64,000 nt of DNA from Bacillota bacterium (GTDB taxonomy: Bacteria > Bacillota > Clostridia > Oscillospirales > Oscillospiraceae): NCBI GenBank assembly GCA_021770445.1, contig JAETQY010000005.1, forward strand, positions 177,185-241,184. The letters run 5' to 3'. The notes under the pieces are model-generated. The model was given only the letters and a program-made list of their open reading frames with translations. It was not told the DNA's origin and made no database searches. Of this stretch, positions 48,317 through 55,441 are shown one piece after another (the stretch's first letter is position 1; each line of letters opens with the position of its first letter). The position numbers were made by a program, and so were the translations under genes.

Positions 48317-48400
48317 TGTGGAAAAACCTGTGGACAATGTGGAAAACCCCTCTGTCTCAGGAAAAATAGCTGTTGAAATAACGGTGTAAAAAGTGGATAA
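48317..48400. other. Cluster of DnaA-box-like sites in AT-rich region upstream of mnmE
   Basis: TGTGGAAAA (48317), TGTGGACAA (48329), TGTGGAAAA (48338) and AGTGGATAA (48392) each differ by one base from TGTGGATAA, the reverse complement of the DnaA box TTATCCACA, and all point the same way. The first three are spaced 12 and 9 bases apart. The surrounding 48200-48440 stretch is the most AT-rich in this part of the core. It could be a replication-initiation element or a DnaA-titration/regulatory site. No dnaA, dnaN or rpmH is nearby. Confidence 0.5.
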
Positions 48401-48498
48401 AAAACTGCATAGGGGGTGACAAAATAATTTTTACAGCCGGCGCGGCGCTGGAATTTCCTGGGCGGCACTCTCCGCGTTTTGCAGGAGAAGCACCACCA

Positions 48499-49260
48499 CT
48501 AGAGCCAAATGCCCCAGCCGTCATACCGGAAGGTGCCCGCGCCGTGGCGGAGCTTCCCTTCCGCTTTTAGCTGACGGAGAGCATCCCGCATCTTTGCCGG
48601 GGTATCCGCTGGGACCTCCAGCGCGTGATGGGCGGGCAAAACCCGCCGAGCCGGTAGGGTGGCCACCGTCTCCAGGGAGGCTAGGTACGCCTCCGGGTCG
48701 GTGGAGGGGTAGTAGGCAAAGAGGGTGTCCAGATAGACCAAATCGCCGGTGTACAGGCCGCCCCGGTCCGCCTCCCAGAAGCACAGGTGCCCCGGAGAGT
48801 GGCCCGGCGTATGGAGCACCTGGACGGTCCGTCCGCCCAGGTCCAGTATCTCGCCGCCCTTCAAAATCCGGGCGGGCGTCCCCTGGAACATCTCGTAGGT
48901 GCTCACATCGAAGTCTTCCGGCGGGTCGCAGCGGTCCAGTACCATCTCCCGGACGGTCTCAATGGACAGAGGGAACTCCCCCTGGAGCCAGGGCAGCTCC
49001 GCCTCATGGGCGTAGAAGTCGGGGAAGTACTTGTGCCCGCCGATGTGGTCCCAGTGAATGTGGGTAGCGATGGCGGTGACCGGCTTGTCCGTCAGCTGGC
49101 AGACCTCCTCGTAGATATTGCAGATACCCAGCCCGGTGTCGATAAGCAAGGCGCGGTCCTTGCCGATCAGGAGGTAGCAGTGGGTCTCCTCCCAGTGGTG
49201 GTATTCGCTGATAACCCAGGTGTCGGGGGCAAGCTGTTCGGTGGTAAACCAGGGGCGCAT
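48499..49260 (-). CDS. MBL-fold metallo-hydrolase
   Basis: 253 residues from the ATG at 49260 (MRPWFTTEQLAPDTWVISEY), GAAAGGAG upstream; the track version runs into the repeat element. Metallo-beta-lactamase marks: IDTGLG, THIHWDHIGGHKYF (HxHxDH), LHTPGHSPGHL, GDLVYLDTLF, and a final His in LPAHHALE. A hydrolase of the glyoxalase-II/lactonase kind; substrate unknown. Between the mnmE upstream region and a palindromic repeat, probably monocistronic. Confidence 0.9.
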   Translation of the reverse strand: MRPWFTTEQLAPDTWVISEYHHWEETHCYLLIGKDRALLIDTGLGICNIYEEVCQLTDKPVTAIATHIHWDHIGGHKYFPDFYAHEAELPWLQGEFPLSIETVREMVLDRCDPPEDFDVSTYEMFQGTPARILKGGEILDLGGRTVQVLHTPGHSPGHLCFWEADRGGLYTGDLVYLDTLFAYYPSTDPEAYLASLETVATLPARRVLPAHHALEVPADTPAKMRDALRQLKAEGKLRHGAGTFRYDGWGIWL

Positions 49261-49296
49261 AAAGAATCTCCTTTCACGTCTTCGTATGTAGGGGCA

Positions 49297-49486
49297 AAAA
49301 AGCCTCCTTTTGAAAGGAGGTGCCCCAGTGCGCACACTGGGGCGGAGGATTGTATTTCGCCGCAAGCGAAATGTGCGGAGCAAACAAGATTTCTGCAAAC
49401 TTTATTTACTTCGTACATTTTGCTTCGCAAAATACAATCCCCACCCGGCTTCGCCGGGAGCCCCTTTCAAAAGGGGCCTTTTGGGT
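49297..49486. repeat. Palindromic intergenic repeat, family C
   Basis: About 190 bp. Terminal arms AAAAAAGCCTCCTTTTGAAAG and CTTTCAAAAGGGGCCTTTT are inverted; inner arms ATTGTATTT and AAATACAAT are also inverted, with further small dyads (CCAGTGCGCACACTGG, CCCGGCTTCGCCGGG). It carries no ORF and looks like a MITE. It separates the MBL gene from the end of the COG2509 flavoprotein gene. Confidence 0.75.
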
Positions 49487-49500
49487 GCAAATCTGCGGCC

Positions 49501-50889
49501 TTACAGCCTCTTGCAGATGGCCCTTGCGGCCTGGACGCCGGAGGCCCCGGCCTGAGCCAGACCCCGGGTGACCCCGGCCCCGTCGCCGGCGGCGAAAAAG
49601 TTGGGCAGGGCGGTCTCCAGCTCCTGGGTGAGCTGGAGGCGGGCGGAGTAGAACTTCACCTCGGCGCCGTAGAGCAGGGTGTCGTAGTTGGCGGTGCCAG
49701 GGGCGATCTTGTCCAGCTGGTAGATCATCTCGATCAGGTCGTCCAGCTGCCGCTTGGGCAGGGTGAGGGACAGGTCCCCGGGGACGGCGGCAGTGAGGGT
49801 GGGCCGGACGGTGGACTTGCTCATGCGGTGCTCGTTGGTGCGCCGGCCCCCCACCAGGTCGCCGAAGCGCTGGACCAGCACTCCGCCGGCCAGCATGTTG
49901 GACAGGGAGGCCACGTGCTTGCCGTAGCGGTAGGGCTCGTTGAAGGGCTTGGTGAAGCGGTTGGAGACCAGCAGGGCGAAGTTGGTGTTCTCGGAGCGGA
50001 GGGCGGGGTCGGCGTAGGAGTGGCCGTTGACGGTGTTGATGCCCTCCACGTTCTCCGCCACCACGTGGCCGTAGGGGTTCATGCAGAAGGTGCGCACGCT
50101 GTCGCCGTACTGCTTGGTGCGGTAGACCAGCTTGGACTCGTAGACCACGTCGGTGATGTGCTCGAAGATGACGGCGGGCAGCTCCACCCGCACGCCCACG
50201 TCCACCTGGTTGTTCAGCAGCTCCAGCCCCAGGTCCTTGCACTGGTTGGAGAACCACTCCGCCCCCGACCGGCCCGGCGCGGCGATGAGGTACTTGCACT
50301 GTACCTCGCCCCCGCGGGCCAGAATCAGGCGGTAGCCCTCGTCTGCCTTGGCGATGGAGGCCACCTCCGTGTTAAACCGGAACTCCAGCTTGTCCATCAA
50401 ACCCTCATAGATGTTGGTGAGGATGCGCAGGTTGTTCTCGGTGCCCAGGTGCTTGCACCGGGCCTGGAGCAGGTGGAGGTCGTAGGCCAGGGCCCGGCGG
50501 GCTAGCTTCCGGGCCGCCTCGCTCTCGGTGGAGTAGACCTCGGTGGTGGCCCCGTGGTGGACGTTGATGGAGTCCACGTAGTCAATGAGCTCCATCACAT
50601 GGGCGGGCTCCATGAAGTCAGTGAGCCAGCCGCCAAACTGGGTGGTGAAGTTGAACTTCCCGTCGGAGAAGGCCCCAGCTCCGCCGAAGCCGCACATGGT
50701 GTGGCACACGGGACAGTGGATGCACTCCTTCACCTTGCCCGCCACAATGGGGCAGCTGCGGTGGTAGATGTCCGCCCCCTGGTCCAAGGCCAGCACCTTC
50801 AGCTCGGGGTGGAGATGGGCCAGCTCGTAGGCGGCGAAGATGCCCGCCTCGCCGCAGCCCAGAATAATCACGTCGTATCTGGCGTTCAT
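49501..50889 (-). CDS. FAD-dependent oxidoreductase, COG2509 type
   Basis: 462 residues. N-terminal dinucleotide fold YDVIILGCGEAGIFAAYELAH; cysteine-rich block RSCPIVAGKVKECIHCPVCHTMCGFGGAGAFSDGKFN, which is diagnostic of this uncharacterised dehydrogenase family; C-terminal FAD contact FFAAGDGAGVTRGLAQAGASGVQAARAI. Cytoplasmic flavoprotein, possibly with an iron-sulfur centre at the CxxC sites; reaction unknown. AAAAGGAGGAG before the ATG. Confidence 0.9.
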   Translation of the reverse strand: MNARYDVIILGCGEAGIFAAYELAHLHPELKVLALDQGADIYHRSCPIVAGKVKECIHCPVCHTMCGFGGAGAFSDGKFNFTTQFGGWLTDFMEPAHVMELIDYVDSINVHHGATTEVYSTESEAARKLARRALAYDLHLLQARCKHLGTENNLRILTNIYEGLMDKLEFRFNTEVASIAKADEGYRLILARGGEVQCKYLIAAPGRSGAEWFSNQCKDLGLELLNNQVDVGVRVELPAVIFEHITDVVYESKLVYRTKQYGDSVRTFCMNPYGHVVAENVEGINTVNGHSYADPALRSENTNFALLVSNRFTKPFNEPYRYGKHVASLSNMLAGGVLVQRFGDLVGGRRTNEHRMSKSTVRPTLTAAVPGDLSLTLPKRQLDDLIEMIYQLDKIAPGTANYDTLLYGAEVKFYSARLQLTQELETALPNFFAAGDGAGVTRGLAQAGASGVQAARAICKRL

Positions 50890-50946
50890 GAGGTCTCCTC
50901 CTTTTGTACATGTATCCTGAGTATAACACAGCTCTGGACAAAACTC

Positions 50947-50975
50947 AACGGCCCGTCAATATCTGGCGGGCCGCA
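50947..50975 (-). terminator. Terminator of the zinc-ribbon membrane gene
   Basis: Minus strand GCGGCCCGCC-AGATATTG-ACGGGCCGTTGAGTTTTG, just past the stop at 50987. Confidence 0.65.
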
Positions 50976-50986
50976 TTTTGAAGTAT

Positions 50987-51382
50987 TCAGCTCTTTTCCT
51001 GGAAGCTGGCGCCGCAGGAGCGGCAGGTGACGGTGATCTGTCCCTTGCCTCTGGGCACCCGCAGCCGCTGGCCGCAGCTGGGGCACTTGAAGTAGACGTG
51101 CTCCTTGTCCCGGCGGATGTTCCGGCGCATATGGAACCAGCTGATCAACGGACCGGCGGCCTTCATAAATTTTGCGTTCTCCATCCGCCGCCGCTCTATG
51201 TTGCGGGAGAGCAGCCGAAACAGGGTGATCAGTAACAGGGCGAAGCTGATCCAGTACAGCGGCTCCGCCCGGACAAAGATAAACACCAGATAGAACAGCA
51301 GATACAGGCCCAGCAGGAACACATTCAGCGGGTCGTTCCCGTATCGGCCATACATAAATCGCTGAATTGCGTTGCGAATCAT
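50987..51382 (-). CDS. Two-helix membrane protein with C-terminal zinc ribbon
   Basis: 131 residues from the ATG at 51382 (MIRNAIQRFMYGRYGNDPLNVFLLGLYLLFYLVFIFVRAE), AAGGAGG 8 bases upstream. Two adjacent transmembrane helices (about 20-58), a basic linker (LLSRNIERRRMENAKFMKAAG), then a zinc ribbon with CPSCGQRLRVPRGKGQITVTCRSCG. Proteins of this plan are common in Clostridia without known role. Single gene with its own terminator. Confidence 0.8.
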   Translation of the reverse strand: MIRNAIQRFMYGRYGNDPLNVFLLGLYLLFYLVFIFVRAEPLYWISFALLLITLFRLLSRNIERRRMENAKFMKAAGPLISWFHMRRNIRRDKEHVYFKCPSCGQRLRVPRGKGQITVTCRSCGASFQEKS

Positions 51383-51560
51383 CAAAGTGGCCTCCTTGGC
51401 TGACGAAAGGCGGCAGGCGTAAGCGCCTGCCAAAAATACAATTTATATGATAACCCTTCCGTGGAGGCCAGTCAAGAAGAAAATCGTAAACAATATGTTA
51501 ATTCCACCGCCTTTTCCCACTTTTCCGTCCGTCTGGCTCCCTCTGTAAGGGTGAAACCCC

Positions 51561-52814
51561 TTACAGAAGGATGCGCTCCGGGAAGGCCTCCCGGCGCAGG
51601 ATGCCCCACATCTTGTCAATATAGGACAGGGTGTAGAAATTCTCGTAGTAGTGGTAGAAAAACGCCCCCTTCAGGGTCATCTGCCAGACGCCGTCCTCCT
51701 CCGTCACAAGGCCCAGCAGCCTGGCGGCCCTCAGCTCCAGGCCGTACATCCGCCTCAGCGGGACGCCGAAAAACCGCTGAAAGTCCCTCTCGTCTACCCG
51801 GGTGCTGTAGGCAGTCCAGAAGAGATAGTACACCATCCGCTGGCGGAGGGAAAACCGCAGGGTCAGGGAGGTGGGAAGCACCCCGCGCTCCACCCGTCGG
51901 CAATACTCCTGGACGGAAAAGGTGTTGATCTTGAACTGCTCCCGCAGCAGGGTGGTGGCGGAGCAGCCGAAGCCCAGGAAGTTGTCCCGGGTCATGGAGG
52001 AGTACCGAGCCCCCGCCCGGCTAGAGAAGGTCCAGATGGAGGTACGGGTATACCCCTGCTCCAGACAGTAGGTGGTGATCTGGTCCAGCAGCCTCCGCTT
52101 CTCCCCCTTGTCCATTGCCGGGAGGGAGCTGGAGGTAAAGGTGAAGTCGATAAAGGGGTAGATGGCCACATGGTTTGCCCCGCCGGCAAAGGCCAGATCC
52201 ACATCCGTCCGCAGGTCCTGGAAGGTCTGCCCCGGGAGGGCGAAGATCAGGTCCATGGACACCGTCTCGAAGGGGACCTGCTCCAGGGCGGCCGACAGGG
52301 CGGACAAGTCCACCGCCCCGCGCCCCAGGAGGGTCTGATACTTCTCCTGAAAGGACTGCACCCCTATGCTGATCTTCGTCACGCCAGCCTCCTTCAGTGT
52401 CCGCAGGAGGGGGACGGTCACGTCGTCCGGGTGGAGCTCCACTCCGATCCCCTGGGTGACGGTGAAGTGCTCCCCTACCGCCCCGATGATCTCCCCCAGC
52501 CGCCCGGCGGCCAGGGCCGGGGTCCCGCCACCGAAGTACAGGCTAGTGACCTCCCGTCTGCCCTCCGTCTGGCCGCCCACCATGTGGATCTCCCGGATCA
52601 GGGCATTGATGTACTGATCGCACAGATCGGCGTTGTAGACCGTCTTGCAGTAGGGGCAGAAATTGCACAGGCTCCGGCAGAAGGGGATGTGGATATACAG
52701 CCCCAGCCCCTCGCAGTCCCCATAGGGGAGGACCTGGTCAAACTCGCCGGTGAATACAAAGGGTTTTACAGACCGGGTGAGCCACATCCGCGTTAAATTG
52801 GTGATGATCCCCAT
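51561..52814 (-). CDS. HemW/HemN-like radical SAM protein
   Basis: 417 residues from the ATG at 52814 (MGIITNLTRMWLTRSVKPFVFTGEFDQVLPYG), GAGGAG upstream; the extra 60 residues of the track are a shadow. Radical SAM cluster site IHIPFCRSLCNFCPYCKTVY (CxxxCxxC plus a further Cys), SLYFGGGTPAL, IGVELHPDDV, KISIGVQSFQ, DLIFALPGQ. The C-terminal helical part (FQRFFGVPLRRMYGLELRAARLLGLVTEEDGVWQMTLKGAFFYHYYE) matches the HemW tail. Real HemW is a heme chaperone and HemN an oxidase; this one is paired with a second radical SAM gene 11 bases upstream, so it may belong to another pathway. Confidence 0.82.
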   Translation of the reverse strand: MGIITNLTRMWLTRSVKPFVFTGEFDQVLPYGDCEGLGLYIHIPFCRSLCNFCPYCKTVYNADLCDQYINALIREIHMVGGQTEGRREVTSLYFGGGTPALAAGRLGEIIGAVGEHFTVTQGIGVELHPDDVTVPLLRTLKEAGVTKISIGVQSFQEKYQTLLGRGAVDLSALSAALEQVPFETVSMDLIFALPGQTFQDLRTDVDLAFAGGANHVAIYPFIDFTFTSSSLPAMDKGEKRRLLDQITTYCLEQGYTRTSIWTFSSRAGARYSSMTRDNFLGFGCSATTLLREQFKINTFSVQEYCRRVERGVLPTSLTLRFSLRQRMVYYLFWTAYSTRVDERDFQRFFGVPLRRMYGLELRAARLLGLVTEEDGVWQMTLKGAFFYHYYENFYTLSYIDKMWGILRREAFPERILL

Positions 52815-52825
52815 AGGCCCGCTCC

Positions 52826-53728
52826 TCAGATATAGTGTAAATAGGTCCGCAGCATCTCCCAGATGACCTTGATATTCCCCCGGAACAGCAGGGTATACTC
52901 GGCCACAAAGAAATAGCCGCACCGCTGGCACAGGCCGGGCACATGGATGCACCGCCCGCAGGTACTGAGCTGGCCGTCCTCCATCACCACGCACTGGTGA
53001 CAGGGGGTTGGGAACCGGTTGTCAATGAGGTAGGGGAAGGCGCTCTTCAGGTTGAACACAGGGGCCCCCTCCTCCATCATTTGGATGATATCGGCACAGC
53101 ACCAGGCCTTCTCCTCCCGGCTCAGGGCCAGCTCCTCCGTGTCCGGATAGGGAGTATGGAAGTTGAAGGACACCGCCCGGACGTTGGGCTCCTCCTTTGC
53201 CATCCGGCACACATGCCGAATGGCCCCCTTGTTGATCTGGTTGATGGCCATATAGAGACAGATGTTGTCGGAGGAGGCATTGCGGATATTCTCCAGGATC
53301 AGGTCGTAGGTGTCCCCCCGGATGGCGTTGTGCCGCTCCCGGTCCCCGTCCAGGCTGAGAAGGATCAGGTCGGCCTGGGGCAGGTCCAGAGGGTAGGTGC
53401 CGTTGGTCACCACATTGACAATGAGAAAGCCCAGCGCCCGGGCCTCGATGACCAGCTCCCGCAGTCCTCTCTCTCCGTCCCGCCATAGGAAGGTCTCGCC
53501 GCCGCAGAAAAACAGGATACGCACCCCCATCCCATACAGGCGGACCATCTCCTCTCTGATCTGCCCGTAGGGGTAGATCACGGCGGTGATGTTGTTCACC
53601 GAGCAGTGCTTACAGTGCAGGTTGCACTTGTCTGTCAGGATGATAGTACCCAGAATGGGGTCCTTTCTTCGGAACAGGATGGTTTTTACGCCGAACCCGG
53701 CCAGATGGACAAACGATGAAAGCTTCAC
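52826..53728 (-). CDS. Radical SAM protein with C-terminal cysteine-rich region
   Basis: 300 residues, GTG start at 53728 after AAAGGGGGCGGGGG. Cluster motif LTDKCNLHCKHCSVNN (CxxxCxxC), then FFCGGETFLWRDG and VVTNGTYPLDLPQADLILLSLDGDRERHNAIRG as in MoaA/PqqE-type enzymes. The C-terminal part has several cysteines (TPCHQCVVMEDGQLSTCGRCIHVPGLCQRCG), like a reduced SPASM domain for auxiliary clusters. Enzymes of this type often modify peptides, yet no precursor peptide is seen nearby. Forms a two-gene operon with the HemW-like gene. Confidence 0.82.
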   Translation of the reverse strand: MKLSSFVHLAGFGVKTILFRRKDPILGTIILTDKCNLHCKHCSVNNITAVIYPYGQIREEMVRLYGMGVRILFFCGGETFLWRDGERGLRELVIEARALGFLIVNVVTNGTYPLDLPQADLILLSLDGDRERHNAIRGDTYDLILENIRNASSDNICLYMAINQINKGAIRHVCRMAKEEPNVRAVSFNFHTPYPDTEELALSREEKAWCCADIIQMMEEGAPVFNLKSAFPYLIDNRFPTPCHQCVVMEDGQLSTCGRCIHVPGLCQRCGYFFVAEYTLLFRGNIKVIWEMLRTYLHYI

Positions 53729-53843
53729 AGCCCCCGCCCCCTTTGCTCCAGTATAGCCGCCCCACCCCCGGCCTGTCTACCGGCTTAGGACAGTCGGTCG
53801 TTTTTGAGGGATAATCGGTCATAAACGAAAAAGGAGCGCCCTT

Positions 53844-53882
53844 GGGAGAGGTAACGTAAGGAAGTTACCTCTCCCTTATTAT
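53844..53882. terminator. Hairpin at left edge of the mobile element
   Basis: GGGAGAGGTAAC-GTAAGGAA-GTTACCTCTCCC followed by TTATTATTT. GC-rich core sequence gives way to mobile-element sequence around here. An 8-bp inverted repeat CTGTCTAC (53773) / GTAGACAG (53885) brackets it. Confidence 0.75.
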
Positions 53883-53942
53883 TTGTAGACAGCCGAAAGT
53901 GATTGAATTGCGGGGATATTCAACATATCGGAGGAAAGCATC

Positions 53943-54311
53943 ATGGCAAAGTCTACATTTGAACAAATGGGCGGAACTTACCGCCAAGAGGGAGAGTATT
54001 TTCTCCCGAACCTCACTGTGCCGGAAAGTGTTTCCATTGGTATCTGGGGCCAGCGGCGGAAACGGTATCTGCGAGAGCATAGAAAGGCACTCTACACCGC
54101 CATGCTGTTATCTGATAAACTAAACGATCACCTGACTGAAATCGACCAACAAGCTGAAAAAATGTTTCCTCAGCTTGTAAAGCAGATGGCAGGACAAGAG
54201 GATATCACCGAACAGCTTAAAGCAGATCATCAGATGGAATGGATAGGATTTATGAACGACATACGAAATAGAGCAATAGAAATTATAAATACAGACTTGA
54301 TCTACGTATAG
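53943..54311 (+). CDS. tnpV: Transposon-encoded protein TnpV
   Basis: 122 residues: TFEQMGGTYRQEGEYFLPNLTVPE, IGIWGQRRKRYLREHRKALYTAMLLSDKLNDHLTEIDQQAEKMF and ADHQMEWIGFMNDIRNRAIEIINTDLIYV, the full pattern of TnpV of Tn4451-type elements. Its role is unknown; it is dispensable for excision in Tn4451. CGGAGGA precedes the ATG. A perfect terminator follows. Confidence 0.88.
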   Translation: MAKSTFEQMGGTYRQEGEYFLPNLTVPESVSIGIWGQRRKRYLREHRKALYTAMLLSDKLNDHLTEIDQQAEKMFPQLVKQMAGQEDITEQLKADHQMEWIGFMNDIRNRAIEIINTDLIYV

Positions 54312-54320
54312 AGGATAGAG

Positions 54321-54362
54321 AAGGGTAGCAGAACAGCAATTGTTGGTTCTGCTACCCTTTTC
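54321..54362 (+). terminator. Terminator after tnpV
   Basis: AAGGGTAGCAGAAC-AGCAATTGTTG-GTTCTGCTACCCTTTT. Separates tnpV from the cargo. Confidence 0.92.
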
Positions 54363-54402
54363 CATATAAGCCAAAGCTTTCTTAGCAGAGCATCATTTTT
54401 GC

Positions 54403-54431
54403 TTGATGTTCAGGCTGATGTATGCTACAAT
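54403..54431 (+). promoter_or_regulatory. Promoter of the restriction-modification operon
   Basis: TTGATG (54403-54408), a 17-base spacer and TACAAT (54426-54431), 45 bases before the endonuclease gene. No C-box-like dyad is seen, so a controller protein is not evident. Confidence 0.65.
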
Positions 54432-54475
54432 AATAATGAAATTGTCAAATTATTTGTGGAAGATGAGGAATTATT

Positions 54476-55441
54476 ATGGGAATCAATAGAGATAGGCCAG
54501 ATTTATGGAAAGATGATATAATTCATTCCGTTGATTTGTACAATGATTGGTTTATGAAATTTGCGCCAAAAGCTTTTAGGGAAACACGTGTATCTACTGC
54601 AAGTAGTGTTGAGCGCGCATTATCTAATACAAATTATTTGCAAAACATTTCGGTGGAGCTGTTGCGAAATCATCCGGAAGTGTTACCCATATTAAGAATG
54701 TCCACGTGTCCGCCTATTGCAAGGGATAGACTTGTCGGTTTAGCTGGTGTAACAAAAAGCTTAGTAGAAAATATGGAAAATGTAAAAAATCCACATGTTT
54801 CTCCCCGAATGGCTACGGCGAGGTTGACCAGCGAACTTACTAAAATTGCTCGAATAATCAACCAAATGGCAGACCCAGATATTTTTATCTGGCTATCCGA
54901 AGGCCGTGTGCCTACTGAGGTAGAAGTTCAGCGCTCTGCCACTATTATTGCAGACAGATTGTGTGGAGCAGTTGCTGATCCTATTATTCGGAATGCTCAA
55001 GAAAAGCGCCAGCTTGCCGTTATAACAGAGTTCTTATGTGACAGAGGATATAGAGAGGCAAGTGTAGGAATAAAGTATAACGAAATGGTAGCAGGAACAT
55101 TCTCATTTCACACTAATGTTCCTGTATTGGTCGCAGAGGGAGCGGATAGCACCATAAACATACCTGTTGATGTAGCTGTCTTACCTAAAGCTGCCAAAGA
55201 CGGAGATTTTCCGTTGCTTATTGAAGCAAAATCAGCAGGTGATTTTACAAATGTAAATAAACGTCGTAAAGAGGAAGCAACTAAAATGCAACAGTTAAAA
55301 AACACATACGGCAAATCAGTTTCATATAGCTTGTTTTTATGCGGTTATTTTGATTCTGGATATTTGGGATATGAGGCCGCAGAAGGAATTGATTGGATAT
55401 GGGAGCACAGAATCATCGATTTGGAGCAGTTGGGAATCTAA
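54476..55441 (+). CDS. XamI-family type II restriction endonuclease
   Basis: 321 residues. The N-terminal DRPDLWKDDIIHSVDLYNDWFMKFAPKAFRETR and the middle LVGLAGVTKSLVENM match the XamI family as I recall it. A PD-(D/E)xK nuclease core is seen at about 230-255 (INIPVDVAVLPKA ... FPLLIEAKSAGDF, with D and EAK catalytic residues). XamI cuts GTCGAC; the present enzyme may share that or a related site. GATGAGGA precedes the ATG. AT-rich codon use shows recent transfer. The methylase gene starts inside its 3' end. Order R then M is risky for a host on first entry unless R is made late or slowly. Confidence 0.82.
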   Translation: MGINRDRPDLWKDDIIHSVDLYNDWFMKFAPKAFRETRVSTASSVERALSNTNYLQNISVELLRNHPEVLPILRMSTCPPIARDRLVGLAGVTKSLVENMENVKNPHVSPRMATARLTSELTKIARIINQMADPDIFIWLSEGRVPTEVEVQRSATIIADRLCGAVADPIIRNAQEKRQLAVITEFLCDRGYREASVGIKYNEMVAGTFSFHTNVPVLVAEGADSTINIPVDVAVLPKAAKDGDFPLLIEAKSAGDFTNVNKRRKEEATKMQQLKNTYGKSVSYSLFLCGYFDSGYLGYEAAEGIDWIWEHRIIDLEQLGI

